64,000 nt of DNA, from assembly GCF_002355215.1 (NCBI RefSeq), contig NZ_AP014612.1, positions 1,178,001-1,242,000 of the forward strand. Direction: 5' to 3'. This document shows, one piece after another, positions 30,825 to 39,519 of this stretch (within the stretch, counting starts at the first letter, position 1; each line of letters begins with the position of its first letter). Both the position numbers and the translations under genes were made by a program. The notes under the pieces were generated by a model. It ran no database searches, was not told where the DNA came from, and saw only the letters and a program-made list of their open reading frames with translations. Source of the stretch: Streptococcus troglodytae. Its GTDB lineage: Bacteria; Bacillota; Bacilli; Lactobacillales; Streptococcaceae.

Positions 30825-31709
30825 ATGGATATCCGTGTTCTCAACTACTTTGTCACCATTGCTCAGGAGAAAAATATCACGCGTGCTGCGGACCGACTCT
30901 TGGTCACCCAGCCGACCTTGTCCCGACAGATTAAGGACTTGGAGGAAGAGCTGGGCGTGACCCTTTTCCGCCGCTCCAGCCGGGAACTCCAGCTGACCGA
31001 GGATGGCCAGTATCTCTACAATCGGTCTTTGGAAATTTTGGCCTTGGTCAATAAAACTGAGGAAAATCTGACCCGCAAGGGCGATATTGGCGGCGACCTT
31101 TTTATAGGGACGGCTGAGACAGCCAGTTTTGACTTGATTGCTCAGGCATCCCGGAGCATGCTGGAGCTCTACCCGCAGGTTCATCTACACTTTCAGGCAG
31201 GCAATGCAGATATGGTCTACGAAGGCTTAGACACGGGCACGCTGGATTTTGGCTTGATTTTCGGACGCAGCATTCCCAGCAAATACCAGAATCTGAAATT
31301 GCCCAGACAAGATCGCTGGGGCGTACTTGTTCCGATTGAGCACCCTCTGACACAGTTGGACAAGCTGACTTTGGAAGACATCGTGGCCTATCCCCTGATT
31401 GTGTCTAGCCAGACCGACATTGATAAAACTGCCTTTGCCAACTACGATTACCGCATCGTTGCTAGCTACAATCTCCTCTATACTGCCAGCCGTCTGGTTC
31501 AAGCAGGAGTGGGTATCGCCCTCTGTCTGGACTGTATCGTGGATAATTCTAAACTCCGTTTTCTTCCTTTAGATGAAAATGGTGATGAAGAATTCCACTT
31601 GATTTGGAAAGACCGCCACGACCAAACGGCAACCGAGCAAGCCTTTGTCGAGGAGGTCGAGGCCCAGCTGTATGAAGAAGAGTTTGAAAATCAAGGCTTG
31701 TCCAAGTAG
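30825..31709 (+). CDS. LysR-family regulator
   Basis: 294 residues. HTH: VLNYFVTIAQEKNITRAADR then LLVTQPTLSRQIKDLEEELG. The effector domain has the usual two subdomains (about 90-290). AAGGAG precedes ATG. GC-rich compared with the rest of the window. It is close to the LysR at 49573 in length and layout (MDIRVLNYF against MELRVLRYF). Divergent from the 29.7-kb hydrolase and upstream of a convergent aldo-keto reductase. Confidence 0.9.
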   Translation: MDIRVLNYFVTIAQEKNITRAADRLLVTQPTLSRQIKDLEEELGVTLFRRSSRELQLTEDGQYLYNRSLEILALVNKTEENLTRKGDIGGDLFIGTAETASFDLIAQASRSMLELYPQVHLHFQAGNADMVYEGLDTGTLDFGLIFGRSIPSKYQNLKLPRQDRWGVLVPIEHPLTQLDKLTLEDIVAYPLIVSSQTDIDKTAFANYDYRIVASYNLLYTASRLVQAGVGIALCLDCIVDNSKLRFLPLDENGDEEFHLIWKDRHDQTATEQAFVEEVEAQLYEEEFENQGLSK

Positions 31710-31726
31710 AGCTAGCTTTTTTCCAC

Positions 31727-31762
31727 AAAATCAAACCACTTAGGTAGTGATTTTGATTTTTA
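31727..31762 (+). terminator. Terminator between LysR and aldo-keto reductase
   Basis: AAAATCA and CACT arm segments pair with AGTG and TGATTTT with a small bulge, followed by T-rich sequence. It could serve both convergent genes. Confidence 0.7.
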
Positions 31763-31769
31763 TTGAATA

Positions 31770-32772
31770 TCACAAAGCCCCAACCACCGGATGAGGCTGA
31801 TAAAGTTCATCCAGATAGACCATATCTTCATCTGTCAGTTTGACATCAAAGGCACCGAGGAAATCATCCAAGTATTTTTCTTTAGTGACACCCATGATAG
31901 GACTGTCAATGCCTTTTTGCCAGAGCCAGGCTAAGGCGATTTGGGCCCGAGTTCTGCCATACTTACCAGCCAAGTCGGCTACTCGCTGAACGATAGGATA
32001 ATCCTGTTCACGAGAGTTGTCGTATTTGCCCTTATTGACCTGATCAGTCTTACTACGGGCGGTGTCGGCATCCCAATCACGGACGATGCGGCCTGCCGCC
32101 AGCGGACTATATGGCGCCAGCCCCACACCTGAGTCCTTGCAGAAAGGAATCATCTCCCGCTCTTCTTCCCGATAGATGAGATTGTAGTGGTTCTGCATAA
32201 CAGAAAACTTGGTCCAGCCGTTTTTCTCTGCAATATACTGAGCTTTTTGGAACTGCCAAGTATACATAGCCGAAGCTCCCAGATAGAGGACCTTGCCCGA
32301 CTGAACCAGATCATGCAGGGCCCGCATAGTTTCTTCAATCGGTGTCTTATAATCCCAGCGATGGATATAGAGAATGTCGATGTAGTCTGTTCCCAGACGC
32401 TTGAGACTGGCTTCTACCTGATTGAAAATTGCCTTACGAGAAAGTCCAGTCGTATTGGGAGCTGGTTTGGCATCGGAACCGAAGACACTGTCACCAAAGA
32501 AGAGCTTGGTTGCGATGACCACTTCCTCACGCTTTGCGAAGTCACGAATGGCACGGCCCAAAATTTCTTCACTGGTTCCAAAACCATAGATATTAGCCGT
32601 ATCAAAAAAAATTAATGCCTGAATCCAAAGCTTTCTTGATGATGACACGGCTATCTTCTTCATTCAAGAGCCAGCCAGACTGAAAACCGCGGCTGGCATC
32701 GCCAAAGCTCATGCAGCCTAGACAAAGCTTTGATACTTCAAGTCCGGTATTTCCTAAATGTGTGTATTGCAT
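31770..32772 (-). pseudogene. Aldo-keto reductase (YghZ/Tas-like), frameshifted
   Basis: NADPH-dependent carbonyl reductase. From ATG 32772 (AAGGAG upstream) the first 55 residues read HLGNTGLEVSKLCLGCMSFG and end at an eight-A run at 32604-32611. Removing one base restores GINFFDTANIYGFGTSEEI and the barrel to the end, 333 residues. Catalytic Asp and Tyr are in FDTANIY, Lys in VVIATKLFF and His in YIDILYIHRWD. GC-rich. Here the run is one base too long, unlike the other broken genes where it is one too short. Confidence 0.8.
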
Positions 32773-32875
32773 AGTAGTTCTCCTTATGACGGTGTTTTAT
32801 CGGATTTGGACAATAGTTCTGATAGAGCAGATGACAGACTTTTGACAGTTGTTATCTATCTCATTTTAAGCCGAT

Positions 32876-32930
32876 ATACTGTAAGTGACTCATTTGGATA
32901 ATCTCCTGTTTGTTCAGTCACTTACAGTAT
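32876..32930. repeat. 15-bp perfect inverted repeat
   Basis: ATACTGTAAGTGACT (32876-32890) and AGTCACTTACAGTAT (32916-32930) enclose 25 bases. It lies between two aldo-keto reductase genes with about 300 bases free of genes. A shorter cousin (GTCACTT ... AAGTGAC) appears near 47514-47532. No T tail next to it, so it is not an obvious terminator; it could be a regulator site or an element end. Confidence 0.6.
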
Positions 32931-33080
32931 CGTCCAATTGGGCTTTTTCTCTATAGTTAAAATTAACTAGCGCCATGAGTGTATTTATCTTTTTTAGCTG
33001 AAAATGGAGTTAAAAGCCCTTGCTTTTACTGAAAAATTGCTTCAAAATTATTGCCTTCATTCTTTTCTCGCTAAGCCCGC

Positions 33081-33932
33081 CTAATCATGAATCTTAAAGC
33101 TATGCAGCATCTTGATGAAGGCTGGATCGTAATGATTGACAATTTCGCTGTGGCCCATGTCCAGAGCTGCGATCTCCTGCTTGTCTTTTTCGTCTAAGCT
33201 GAAATCAAAGACATCAATGTTGGCTTCAATGCGCTCTGGGGTTACAGACTTAGGCAGGACAATGACACCGCGATCCAAATTCCAGCGAAGAGCAACTTGG
33301 GCTGCTGTCTTGCCGTATTTTTCACCGATCTTAGTCAGCACGGGATGTGAAAAAATACCAAATTTTCCTTCAGCAAAAGGCCCCCAAGCTTCGATAGCCA
33401 CATCATATTCCTTGGCTACTGCCAACAAGTCCTCTCTTTGGAAGAAAGGATGGGTTTCAACCTGATTAACTGTCGGCTGAATAGCAACTGTCTCACAAAA
33501 ATCAGCCAGACGTTCTGGATAAAAGTTGGACACACCGATAGCTTTTATCTTTCCAGCCTTATAAGCTTCTTCCAAAGCCCGCCAAGCACCGATATAATCC
33601 CCAACTGGCTGGTGAAGCAGGTAAAGGTCAATATAGTCTAGGTTTAGCTTGTCCAAGGAAGTTTGGATAGCTTTTTTCGCTTTCTCATAGCCAAAATCCT
33701 GAACCCAGAGCTTACTGGTGATAAAGACTTCCTCACGAGGAAGACCAGACTTACGGACAGCTCCTCCGACTGCTTCTTCATTCATATAAGCGGCCGCTGT
33801 ATCAATATGGCGGTAGCCTGCTTTAAGAGCGATCGAAATGACATCTTCAGCCTGTTTCAAATCGGGAACTTGGAAGACACCAAAACCAAGTTGAGGAATT
33901 TGAATCCCATTATTTAAAGTAATTGTTTGCAT
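33081..33932 (-). CDS. Aldo-keto reductase (2,5-diketo-gluconate reductase type)
   Basis: 283 residues, full barrel. AKR signature GYRHIDTAAAYMNEEAVGGA with catalytic Asp and Tyr; Lys in VFITSKLW; His in DLYLLHQPVGDY; C-terminal cofactor motif IVLPKSVTPERIEANIDVF. Reduces aldehydes or ketones with NADPH. AAGGAG before ATG 33932. Divergent from the LysR gene at 34054 with a 121-base gap, a compact regulator-target pair. Confidence 0.92.
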   Translation of the reverse strand: MQTITLNNGIQIPQLGFGVFQVPDLKQAEDVISIALKAGYRHIDTAAAYMNEEAVGGAVRKSGLPREEVFITSKLWVQDFGYEKAKKAIQTSLDKLNLDYIDLYLLHQPVGDYIGAWRALEEAYKAGKIKAIGVSNFYPERLADFCETVAIQPTVNQVETHPFFQREDLLAVAKEYDVAIEAWGPFAEGKFGIFSHPVLTKIGEKYGKTAAQVALRWNLDRGVIVLPKSVTPERIEANIDVFDFSLDEKDKQEIAALDMGHSEIVNHYDPAFIKMLHSFKIHD

Positions 33933-34053
33933 ATTAAGTCTCCTTATTCATTGATGGTAGTATTTTACAGCTAAACCGATTAAAAGTACAATAGAATCTG
34001 CTTATTATGGTATAATGAAATCTTATAGTAAATCAGTCAGATTGGAGACTATT

Positions 34054-34905
34054 ATGATCAATCCCTACTTACTGGAACAGCTGCTAACTTTTTATAGAAC
34101 CGGCACTCTGTCAGCTGCTGCTGAAGAACTTTTTATTTCCCAGCCGGCTCTTAGTCAATCCATGCAAAAATTAGAAGAAATGGTCGGAGTGCCGCTTTTT
34201 ATCCGTCAAAAAAATAAAACAGACTTTAACGAAAACGGGCGCCTGCTGGCAGAATATGCTCAGAAAATCTTGGCTCTGCAAAAAGAAATGGTATCAGCCG
34301 TTAGAGAGCAGGCCAACCATCAGACCAGTCTTCATCTAGCCTCTATAGCTCCCGGTCCCTTTTACTTGCTGCTGCCAAAGTTAAAAGAAAAGTTTCCAAA
34401 GCTTGAAATTACTTCCGAACTGGTAAACAGTGAAGAAAAGCTACTAGCTGGACTGCTGGCTGATCAGTATGATCTGGTCATTACCCATCAGCCAAACAGA
34501 AATGACCAATTGACCTATCAGACTTATTTTTCTGAAACGCTGTCTATGAGGCTGCCCAAGAGTCATCCGTTAGCCAATCGCAGTCAGCTGACCTTTGCCG
34601 ATCTAGCAGGACAGAATATCCTCTTGCTAAGTGACATTGGTTTTTGGACGGAAATGGTCAAAAGTCAGATTCCGTCAGCTAATTTTCTCTATATGGAAAA
34701 CACTGCTGCTTTTACGGATGTTGCTAACATGGGAACTTTTCCCACTTTTATTTCCACCGTTGCAGCACCGCCAAAAGACCCTAGTTACAAGATTATACCC
34801 TTATCTGAAAGACTGGCAACTGCTCAATTTTATTTTCTGCTAAAAAAAGCCAATCTTTATAAATGGCAAAATCTGATTGAAAAAGTTCAGACCTCTCTTA
34901 AATAA
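34054..34905 (+). CDS. LysR-family regulator
   Basis: 283 residues, of a shorter LysR type. HTH: LLTFYRTGTLSAAAEELFIS then QPALSQSMQKLEEMVG. Effector domain follows. ATG 34054 has TTGGAG upstream and starts right at the HTH. Divergent from the aldo-keto reductase at 33932. The remnant at 22700-23039 is a relative of its C-terminal half. Confidence 0.88.
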   Translation: MINPYLLEQLLTFYRTGTLSAAAEELFISQPALSQSMQKLEEMVGVPLFIRQKNKTDFNENGRLLAEYAQKILALQKEMVSAVREQANHQTSLHLASIAPGPFYLLLPKLKEKFPKLEITSELVNSEEKLLAGLLADQYDLVITHQPNRNDQLTYQTYFSETLSMRLPKSHPLANRSQLTFADLAGQNILLLSDIGFWTEMVKSQIPSANFLYMENTAAFTDVANMGTFPTFISTVAAPPKDPSYKIIPLSERLATAQFYFLLKKANLYKWQNLIEKVQTSLK

Positions 34906-34997
34906 ATCTACCAAATCAGGCAAAACAAGGATTTTTTTAACAGCGTTTTATATTTTCTTGAGCCTTTCAGCTTGTCAGCAATGCAGCGCTTTTCCTT

Positions 34998-35057
34998 AAA
35001 AAAACAGGATTTCTTTTTTGAGCTAGTCCCAATAGTCAGATGAATCCTGTTTTTTAA
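34998..35057. terminator. Bidirectional long-loop terminator
   Basis: AAAAAACAGGAT (to 35010) pairs with ATCCTGTTTTTT (from 35044) around a loop of about 33 bases. It lies between the LysR and HAD genes, which converge. Confidence 0.6.
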
Positions 35058-35084
35058 TGTCTTATTCCTAATGCTCTCTTCAAA

Positions 35085-35888
35085 TTACAAAAAGAGCTTT
35101 TCTAAAGTCACCAGCACACCGTCATCTTCATTAGACGGGCAGGTATATTTTGCTGCCTGTTTGACATTTTCAGCCGCATTAGCCATGGCATAGCTTTCAG
35201 CACAGTATGTCAGCATCTCAATATCATTGCCGCCATCGCCAAAGGCCATACATTCAGCTGGTGTTATCTCCCAGCGCTCAGCCAAACGTTTCAGACCAGA
35301 TGCCTTGTGACAGCCCGGAACGATTAAGTCAATTGAGCCATGACCGCTGGTGGTTGGGACAATTTCCCCAGCCAGCTTTTCTTGAAACAGGTCATAATAA
35401 TCATCAGTTTTATCAGCTGGGACAGTCGGAGCAAACTTTAAAATGGTGTCCTCAACAGCCTTAAAATCATCCACCCACTGGAGACGATGGTAGTAATGAT
35501 TGGTCAGTTCATAAAAGTTCTGGCTGACCGTTCCCCGCTCGCAGTAGGCACTCTCGAGACCACACAGGACATTTTTAATCTCAGGGTATTGGCGGCAGAC
35601 ATCAATAACAGCATCAACCGTTTTTTTAGGCATATTAGCTGTAAAAATCACGTCCTTATGGTCTTTGACAAAGGCGCCATTTTCAGCTACAAAAGACAAT
35701 GCCTCATCATAATCCAGAAACAAATCCCTCAGCTGATAATATTGATTACCGCTTGCCACTACAAACTGACAACCTGCTTTTGTCATGGCAGCAAGAATCC
35801 GCTTAAAACGGGGAATATCATAAGTGTAGTCCGAACGCACAAAGGTTCCGTCTATATCAACGGCAACCAGCTTAATCGTTTTTTTCAT
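35085..35888 (-). CDS. Cof-type HAD phosphatase
   Basis: 267 residues. HAD motif I VAVDIDGTFVRSDYTY (two Asp), motif II VVASGNQY, Lys of motif III in CHKASGLKRL and motif IV AFGDGGNDIEML. Type IIB cap between, as in Cof/YbjI sugar-phosphate or pyridoxal-phosphate phosphatases. The precise substrate cannot be told. Stands alone. Confidence 0.9.
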   Translation of the reverse strand: MKKTIKLVAVDIDGTFVRSDYTYDIPRFKRILAAMTKAGCQFVVASGNQYYQLRDLFLDYDEALSFVAENGAFVKDHKDVIFTANMPKKTVDAVIDVCRQYPEIKNVLCGLESAYCERGTVSQNFYELTNHYYHRLQWVDDFKAVEDTILKFAPTVPADKTDDYYDLFQEKLAGEIVPTTSGHGSIDLIVPGCHKASGLKRLAERWEITPAECMAFGDGGNDIEMLTYCAESYAMANAAENVKQAAKYTCPSNEDDGVLVTLEKLFL

Positions 35889-35970
35889 TTTGACTCCTTT
35901 TCATTCACTAACTGGCACAACAACAGGCTGTTTTTTTCAAACAAAATTGATTCCCAAGTATTGTTTTATA

Positions 35971-36552
35971 TCAACGAAATTGATTAGGGATTACAATCAC
36001 TAAAAGGGTTATAAGAACAGATAAACCGACACCGGCTGGAAAAATAGTGAGAGATAAGAAAAGTCCGATAAGCTTAATGCCCATATCCCACTTCATCCAG
36101 CTGATCCTCCCTAGATTAAGTGCCCTAATGGCTTCTGTCGGATTGGCTTCCTCAAGTGTTCTGTAATAGCAGATGACGGACAGAGAAATCAGCAGAACGA
36201 TAATCCCATAAAAAGCCTGCATCACTCCATTATTAAAATGTGTGGCAATCAATTGTGTCGTATAAGGGAAAAAAGAAGAGAAAAAGAGCATGACTATGGC
36301 CGACCAAACCGTCTTTTGACTGACTTTTTTAATCAAATGCGAAGAAGCATGCAGATTGACCCACATGGCTCCCAGCCAGAAAAAAGAAAGACCGTAGGCA
36401 AAAAAATTCATGCGCAATTCCCAAAGCCCCTGCCAGTCAAAGCTTTTTGGCTTTTCCAACTCCAAAATCAAAATGGTCATGATAATGGCCAAAACTGCAT
36501 CAATAAAGGCTCCTAGGCGTTCCTTGTCCATGACAATATTATTTTTATTCAC
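35971..36552 (-). CDS. TMEM175-family (DUF1211) potassium channel-like protein
   Basis: 193 residues with six hydrophobic helices. The first carries RLGAFIDAVLAIIMTILILE, the family motif whose phenylalanine-aspartate pair and isoleucines line the pore in bacterial TMEM175. Bacterial members are tetrameric potassium-selective leak channels. Start at 36552; an in-frame ATG seven codons on would also do. Confidence 0.82.
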   Translation of the reverse strand: MNKNNIVMDKERLGAFIDAVLAIIMTILILELEKPKSFDWQGLWELRMNFFAYGLSFFWLGAMWVNLHASSHLIKKVSQKTVWSAIVMLFFSSFFPYTTQLIATHFNNGVMQAFYGIIVLLISLSVICYYRTLEEANPTEAIRALNLGRISWMKWDMGIKLIGLFLSLTIFPAGVGLSVLITLLVIVIPNQFR

Positions 36553-36638
36553 GATATTTTCCTTTCTTTAATCATTATTATAGCAAATTTCACCATATAG
36601 CAACCCATCTAAAAAATTCATTATCACAACACAAATAA

Positions 36639-36658
36639 AAGAGTTCTACGGAACTCTT
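36639..36658 (-). terminator. Terminator after the cupin gene
   Basis: AAGAGTTC and GAACTCTT around a 4-base loop, T-rich on the minus strand, just past the cupin stop. Confidence 0.8.
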
Positions 36659-36662
36659 AAGA

Positions 36663-37103
36663 TTAATCTGCCAATCGTCCATACTCTTCATCACTAACAG
36701 GCTCACACCATTCATTGGAAAGATCTTGTCCAGGCACACCAAGAGCAATATGGCTGAACCAAGAATCCTTCTTAGCACCATGCCAGTGTTTGACATTGGC
36801 CGGGATGATAATGAGAGAGCCTTCTTTAAGGGGAACCGCTTCTTCTCCTTCTGCTTGGTACCAGCCCTCACCAGCGGTACAGATGAGGATTTGTCCCCCG
36901 CCCTTGCTGGCGTGGTGGATGTGCCAGTCATTACGGCAACCAGGTTCAAAGGTCACATTGTGAAAGACGAGACTACCGTCTTCGGTAGCACCAAGATTAT
37001 TTAGGAAGGAATCCCCACTAAAATATTGGGCATAGGCTTCGTTAAAATCCCCTGTGCCAAAGTGATTGGCCTTGTCAAATGTTTCTTTGTCTCTATATTT
37101 CAT
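36663..37103 (-). CDS. Cupin-domain protein
   Basis: 146 residues. First cupin motif WHIHHASKGGGQILICTAGE with two histidines, second VPLKEGSLIIIPANVKHWHG with the further histidine, so the metal site is complete. Such proteins often lie with carboxymuconolactone-decarboxylase-like genes, as here: the upstream neighbour ends three bases before this start. Probably a small dioxygenase, isomerase or redox helper; substrate unknown. Confidence 0.85.
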   Translation of the reverse strand: MKYRDKETFDKANHFGTGDFNEAYAQYFSGDSFLNNLGATEDGSLVFHNVTFEPGCRNDWHIHHASKGGGQILICTAGEGWYQAEGEEAVPLKEGSLIIIPANVKHWHGAKKDSWFSHIALGVPGQDLSNEWCEPVSDEEYGRLAD

Positions 37104-37106
37104 GAT

Positions 37107-37844
37107 TTATTCTCCTTGATTTTCAACTACTTCCTTGATAATCGCTAGCGCATTTAGACTGCGTGGGTAACCCATGTAAGGGACATTGGCGGAGACCACA
37201 TCAATCAAGAGGGCAGCGTTGTTGCCGTTTTTGAAATTAGCTGCGGTGTGTGCTCGCAATTGATTTTCACAGCCTCCTTGGGCATAGAGGTAACAGAAGG
37301 TCATGAGCTCACGCGCTGCATAAGACAATCCGGTCCGGGTGTAATAATCGCCAAAGCAATTATCCACCAGCCACTTATTAATGTGCGGACTCGCTTCATC
37401 GCCATGGTCAGCAAACTCTCGCATCCCTTCACCAAAAATAGCCACTTGTGCGGCTTCACCTTTTTCCAAACGCGTCCCAAGCTCAATCTCACCAGCTGGA
37501 TCAAGTGGCAAGTCAATCCCCATAGCCTTAAAGACAGCATTGCTGGCTTCAATGAAGGGATAAACACGACCAAGGCCCAGATAAGCTACCGCTTGATAAA
37601 TAACTTCCTTAGCTTCACGTGGGGTTACATCATTTTTCAATGCTGCAGGCAGGACCACTGAGAAGAGATCCACTGCCTGACTGCCCAAAAGCACAGCCAA
37701 ATGAGACAAGTAGCGTCTGCGATTATCTAGGTTAGGGGTATCCGCTGGCACCTCAGCAAAGGCAAATTGCTCAATGATCGTCTTAAGCTCAGAATCTGTT
37801 TTAAATAAATGATCGAGATTTGGAGTGTAGTGTTTATCTGTCAT
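37107..37844 (-). CDS. Carboxymuconolactone decarboxylase (CMD) family protein
   Basis: 245 residues with two CMD/AhpD-like domains in tandem (about 35-110 and 140-235). The second has ARELMTFCYLYAQGGCENQL and RAHTAANFKNGN with conserved Glu, Cys and His. The first has RRRYLSHLAVLLGSQAVD and VTPREAKEVIYQAVAYLG without the CxxC of AhpD. These proteins usually act as thiol peroxidase or decarboxylase relatives. First gene of a two-gene operon with the cupin gene. Confidence 0.88.
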   Translation of the reverse strand: MTDKHYTPNLDHLFKTDSELKTIIEQFAFAEVPADTPNLDNRRRYLSHLAVLLGSQAVDLFSVVLPAALKNDVTPREAKEVIYQAVAYLGLGRVYPFIEASNAVFKAMGIDLPLDPAGEIELGTRLEKGEAAQVAIFGEGMREFADHGDEASPHINKWLVDNCFGDYYTRTGLSYAARELMTFCYLYAQGGCENQLRAHTAANFKNGNNAALLIDVVSANVPYMGYPRSLNALAIIKEVVENQGE

Positions 37845-37970
37845 AACCTATCCCTTTTCTAGCTTTATTTGTCTTCTATTTTACTCCTGAAAAGGTTTGA
37901 AATCAACATAAAACCAAAGGACCAATTAGGTTGTAAACATTCAGTAGTTTTGTCATCTATTTTCCATATC

Positions 37971-38339
37971 TTACAGACCGACTTCATCCTCATTGGCTGG
38001 CACCCAGCGGCCGCCTACTTTTTTAAAACCTAGCTTGAAGTCTATGCGCCAAACCTTATGCATGCCGTAGATACGGGCATCACTCTTAGCCCGGCTATGG
38101 AGAATAGCATGGCTATCATCAACAAAGGTAACTGTTTCCTTGACGGGTTCATAAGTGTAGTAACGGAAAGTTCCACTAGCTAGAGTGGATAGATATTCGT
38201 CCAGGATCTGATAATAACCGTCTACATGGCGAAAGAGATGGTCTTGTGGATAAATTTCTCTCAAGCGCTTGGTATTTCGAGCGAGTATGTTATCCCAAAT
38301 CTCTGCTTGAAGGGCAATAATATTTTCTGTATCTGTCAT
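37971..38339 (-). CDS. NTF2-like (DUF4440/SnoaL-type) protein
   Basis: 122 residues of the NTF2-like cone fold: ENIIALQAEIWDNILARNT helix, DHLFRHVDGYYQ, then a run of strands ending in RIDFKLGFKKVGGRWVPAN. A longer in-frame start at 38414 overlaps the upstream remnant and lacks a ribosome site; 38339 (MTDTE) is preferred. Function unknown; relatives are small cyclases, isomerases or stress proteins. Confidence 0.7.
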   Translation of the reverse strand: MTDTENIIALQAEIWDNILARNTKRLREIYPQDHLFRHVDGYYQILDEYLSTLASGTFRYYTYEPVKETVTFVDDSHAILHSRAKSDARIYGMHKVWRIDFKLGFKKVGGRWVPANEDEVGL

Positions 38340-38385
38340 AAGGTCACGCTTTCTTATTTTATTTGTCAATATTGTCTGTCTTAGA

Positions 38386-38801
38386 TCACATGAAATAGGA
38401 TTTACGATCTGCAATCAACCACTGATCGTCCTCTTTGACATAGCTATCATAATAACGTCCCCCTTGTGTCAACACATTATCCTTACCCTCTTCCTCTCTA
38501 ATCAAGACGACCCGGCAATAAGAGATGCCTGTGGCATGCTCCTCATCTTTAAAATCTAGAGTTTGTTTACCATTGATATGGTAAACCGTGTGGAAGAGGT
38601 CAAGGTAGTTAAAAAGGCTTGACCAATGGCTTCACGCTCTTCAAAACTGGCTACTGCTTCCCCATTGACATATGAGGCCACCACTGCATCTTCTGTAAAG
38701 AGTTGAAGTTGTTGGTCAACGTCCTTGGTATCTGCCAGTGTTGAGAAAGTATCAACGCGTTCTTTCAATTGGAGATGGGGTGTCAGTTCAGTTGTATTTA
38801 T
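38386..38801 (-). pseudogene. Second NTF2-like protein, frameshifted, start unclear
   Basis: The minus strand reads LKERVDTFSTLADTKDVDQQ through ASFEEREAIGQAF, then loses frame at the A5 run 38611-38615. One more base gives NYLDLFHTVYHINGKQTLDF and VLTQGGRYYDSYVKEDDQWL, ending at 38386, a complete NTF2-like/SnoaL fold. No good start codon is present where expected (ATA at about 38801 may replace ATG). It lies in tandem with the NTF2-like gene at 37971. Confidence 0.7.
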
Positions 38802-38856
38802 GTTGTTTCCCTGTTCTTTTCTATTTAAAATTAAAGTTTCCAAGTGATTTGATTGT

Positions 38857-38981
38857 TCAGCCAGAAGCACGACCGCCCCCGTGATTATTAGCCTCCAAAA
38901 GAATATAATCATGCTCCTGTTTAGATAAACGGTGAGCAGCATATAATTCAGCTAAGCCCCACTTACAATAATATACTTCAT
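38857..38981 (-). pseudogene. N-terminal remnant of an FAD-dependent amine-oxidase-like enzyme
   Basis: From ATG 38981 the minus strand reads MKYIIVSG, then after a frame slip LAELYAAHRLSKQEHDYILL and EANNHGGGRASG before a stop. This is the Rossmann GxG, helix and EA-x-GGRA pattern that opens flavin amine oxidases. Nothing of the rest remains. Confidence 0.6.
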
Positions 38982-39004
38982 AGGAAAAACCTCGGAAAAA
39001 CCTC

Positions 39005-39508
39005 TTAGATCTTATTCAACTCCTGCTCGACCACGGCATCAAAATAATCTACACCTAGACTTCTAGCCATTACTTGGGCCCCCTGTATAGTTGCATAAAA
39101 TCGTTCAGCTTCATCATTCTTCATGTAGCGACTTAACCAGCTCACATTATCCCTGAAAAATTGACCAACCATCTCATTAACCTCATCATCCAAATGTCGA
39201 GTCTCCATACTCAGATCTGTACACAGACAAACCTTGTCTTGCGGAAGATTCTCACGGTAAATGGATGTAAAGAAACGCAAATCATCCAGTCTCTGTCCCG
39301 TTTCTCCAGTCTTTAAACGGTCAAAATAAGCTGTATAATAGGCTTCCAGCACTGCTTCAATCAGGTTCGCCTTGCTTTTGAAATAATAATGAATACTGGC
39401 TTTTTTAATCCCGATATCGTCAGCTAGATCCGCAAAACTAAAGCCATTGACACCACGTGTCTGAATATAGGTTAAGGCCAAGTCCATGATTTCTTTTTGA
39501 CGTGACAT
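39005..39508 (-). CDS. TetR-family repressor
   Basis: 167 residues. N-terminal HTH: NGFSFADLADDIGIKKASIH then YYFKSKANLIEAVLEAY. The C-terminal helical domain senses an unknown ligand; CLCTDLSMETRHLDDEVN contains two cysteines that could sense electrophiles. It follows the nitroreductase gene by 11 bases on the same strand, so it probably controls that operon. Confidence 0.88.
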   Translation of the reverse strand: MSRQKEIMDLALTYIQTRGVNGFSFADLADDIGIKKASIHYYFKSKANLIEAVLEAYYTAYFDRLKTGETGQRLDDLRFFTSIYRENLPQDKVCLCTDLSMETRHLDDEVNEMVGQFFRDNVSWLSRYMKNDEAERFYATIQGAQVMARSLGVDYFDAVVEQELNKI

Positions 39509-39519
39509 AATCCTTCTCC

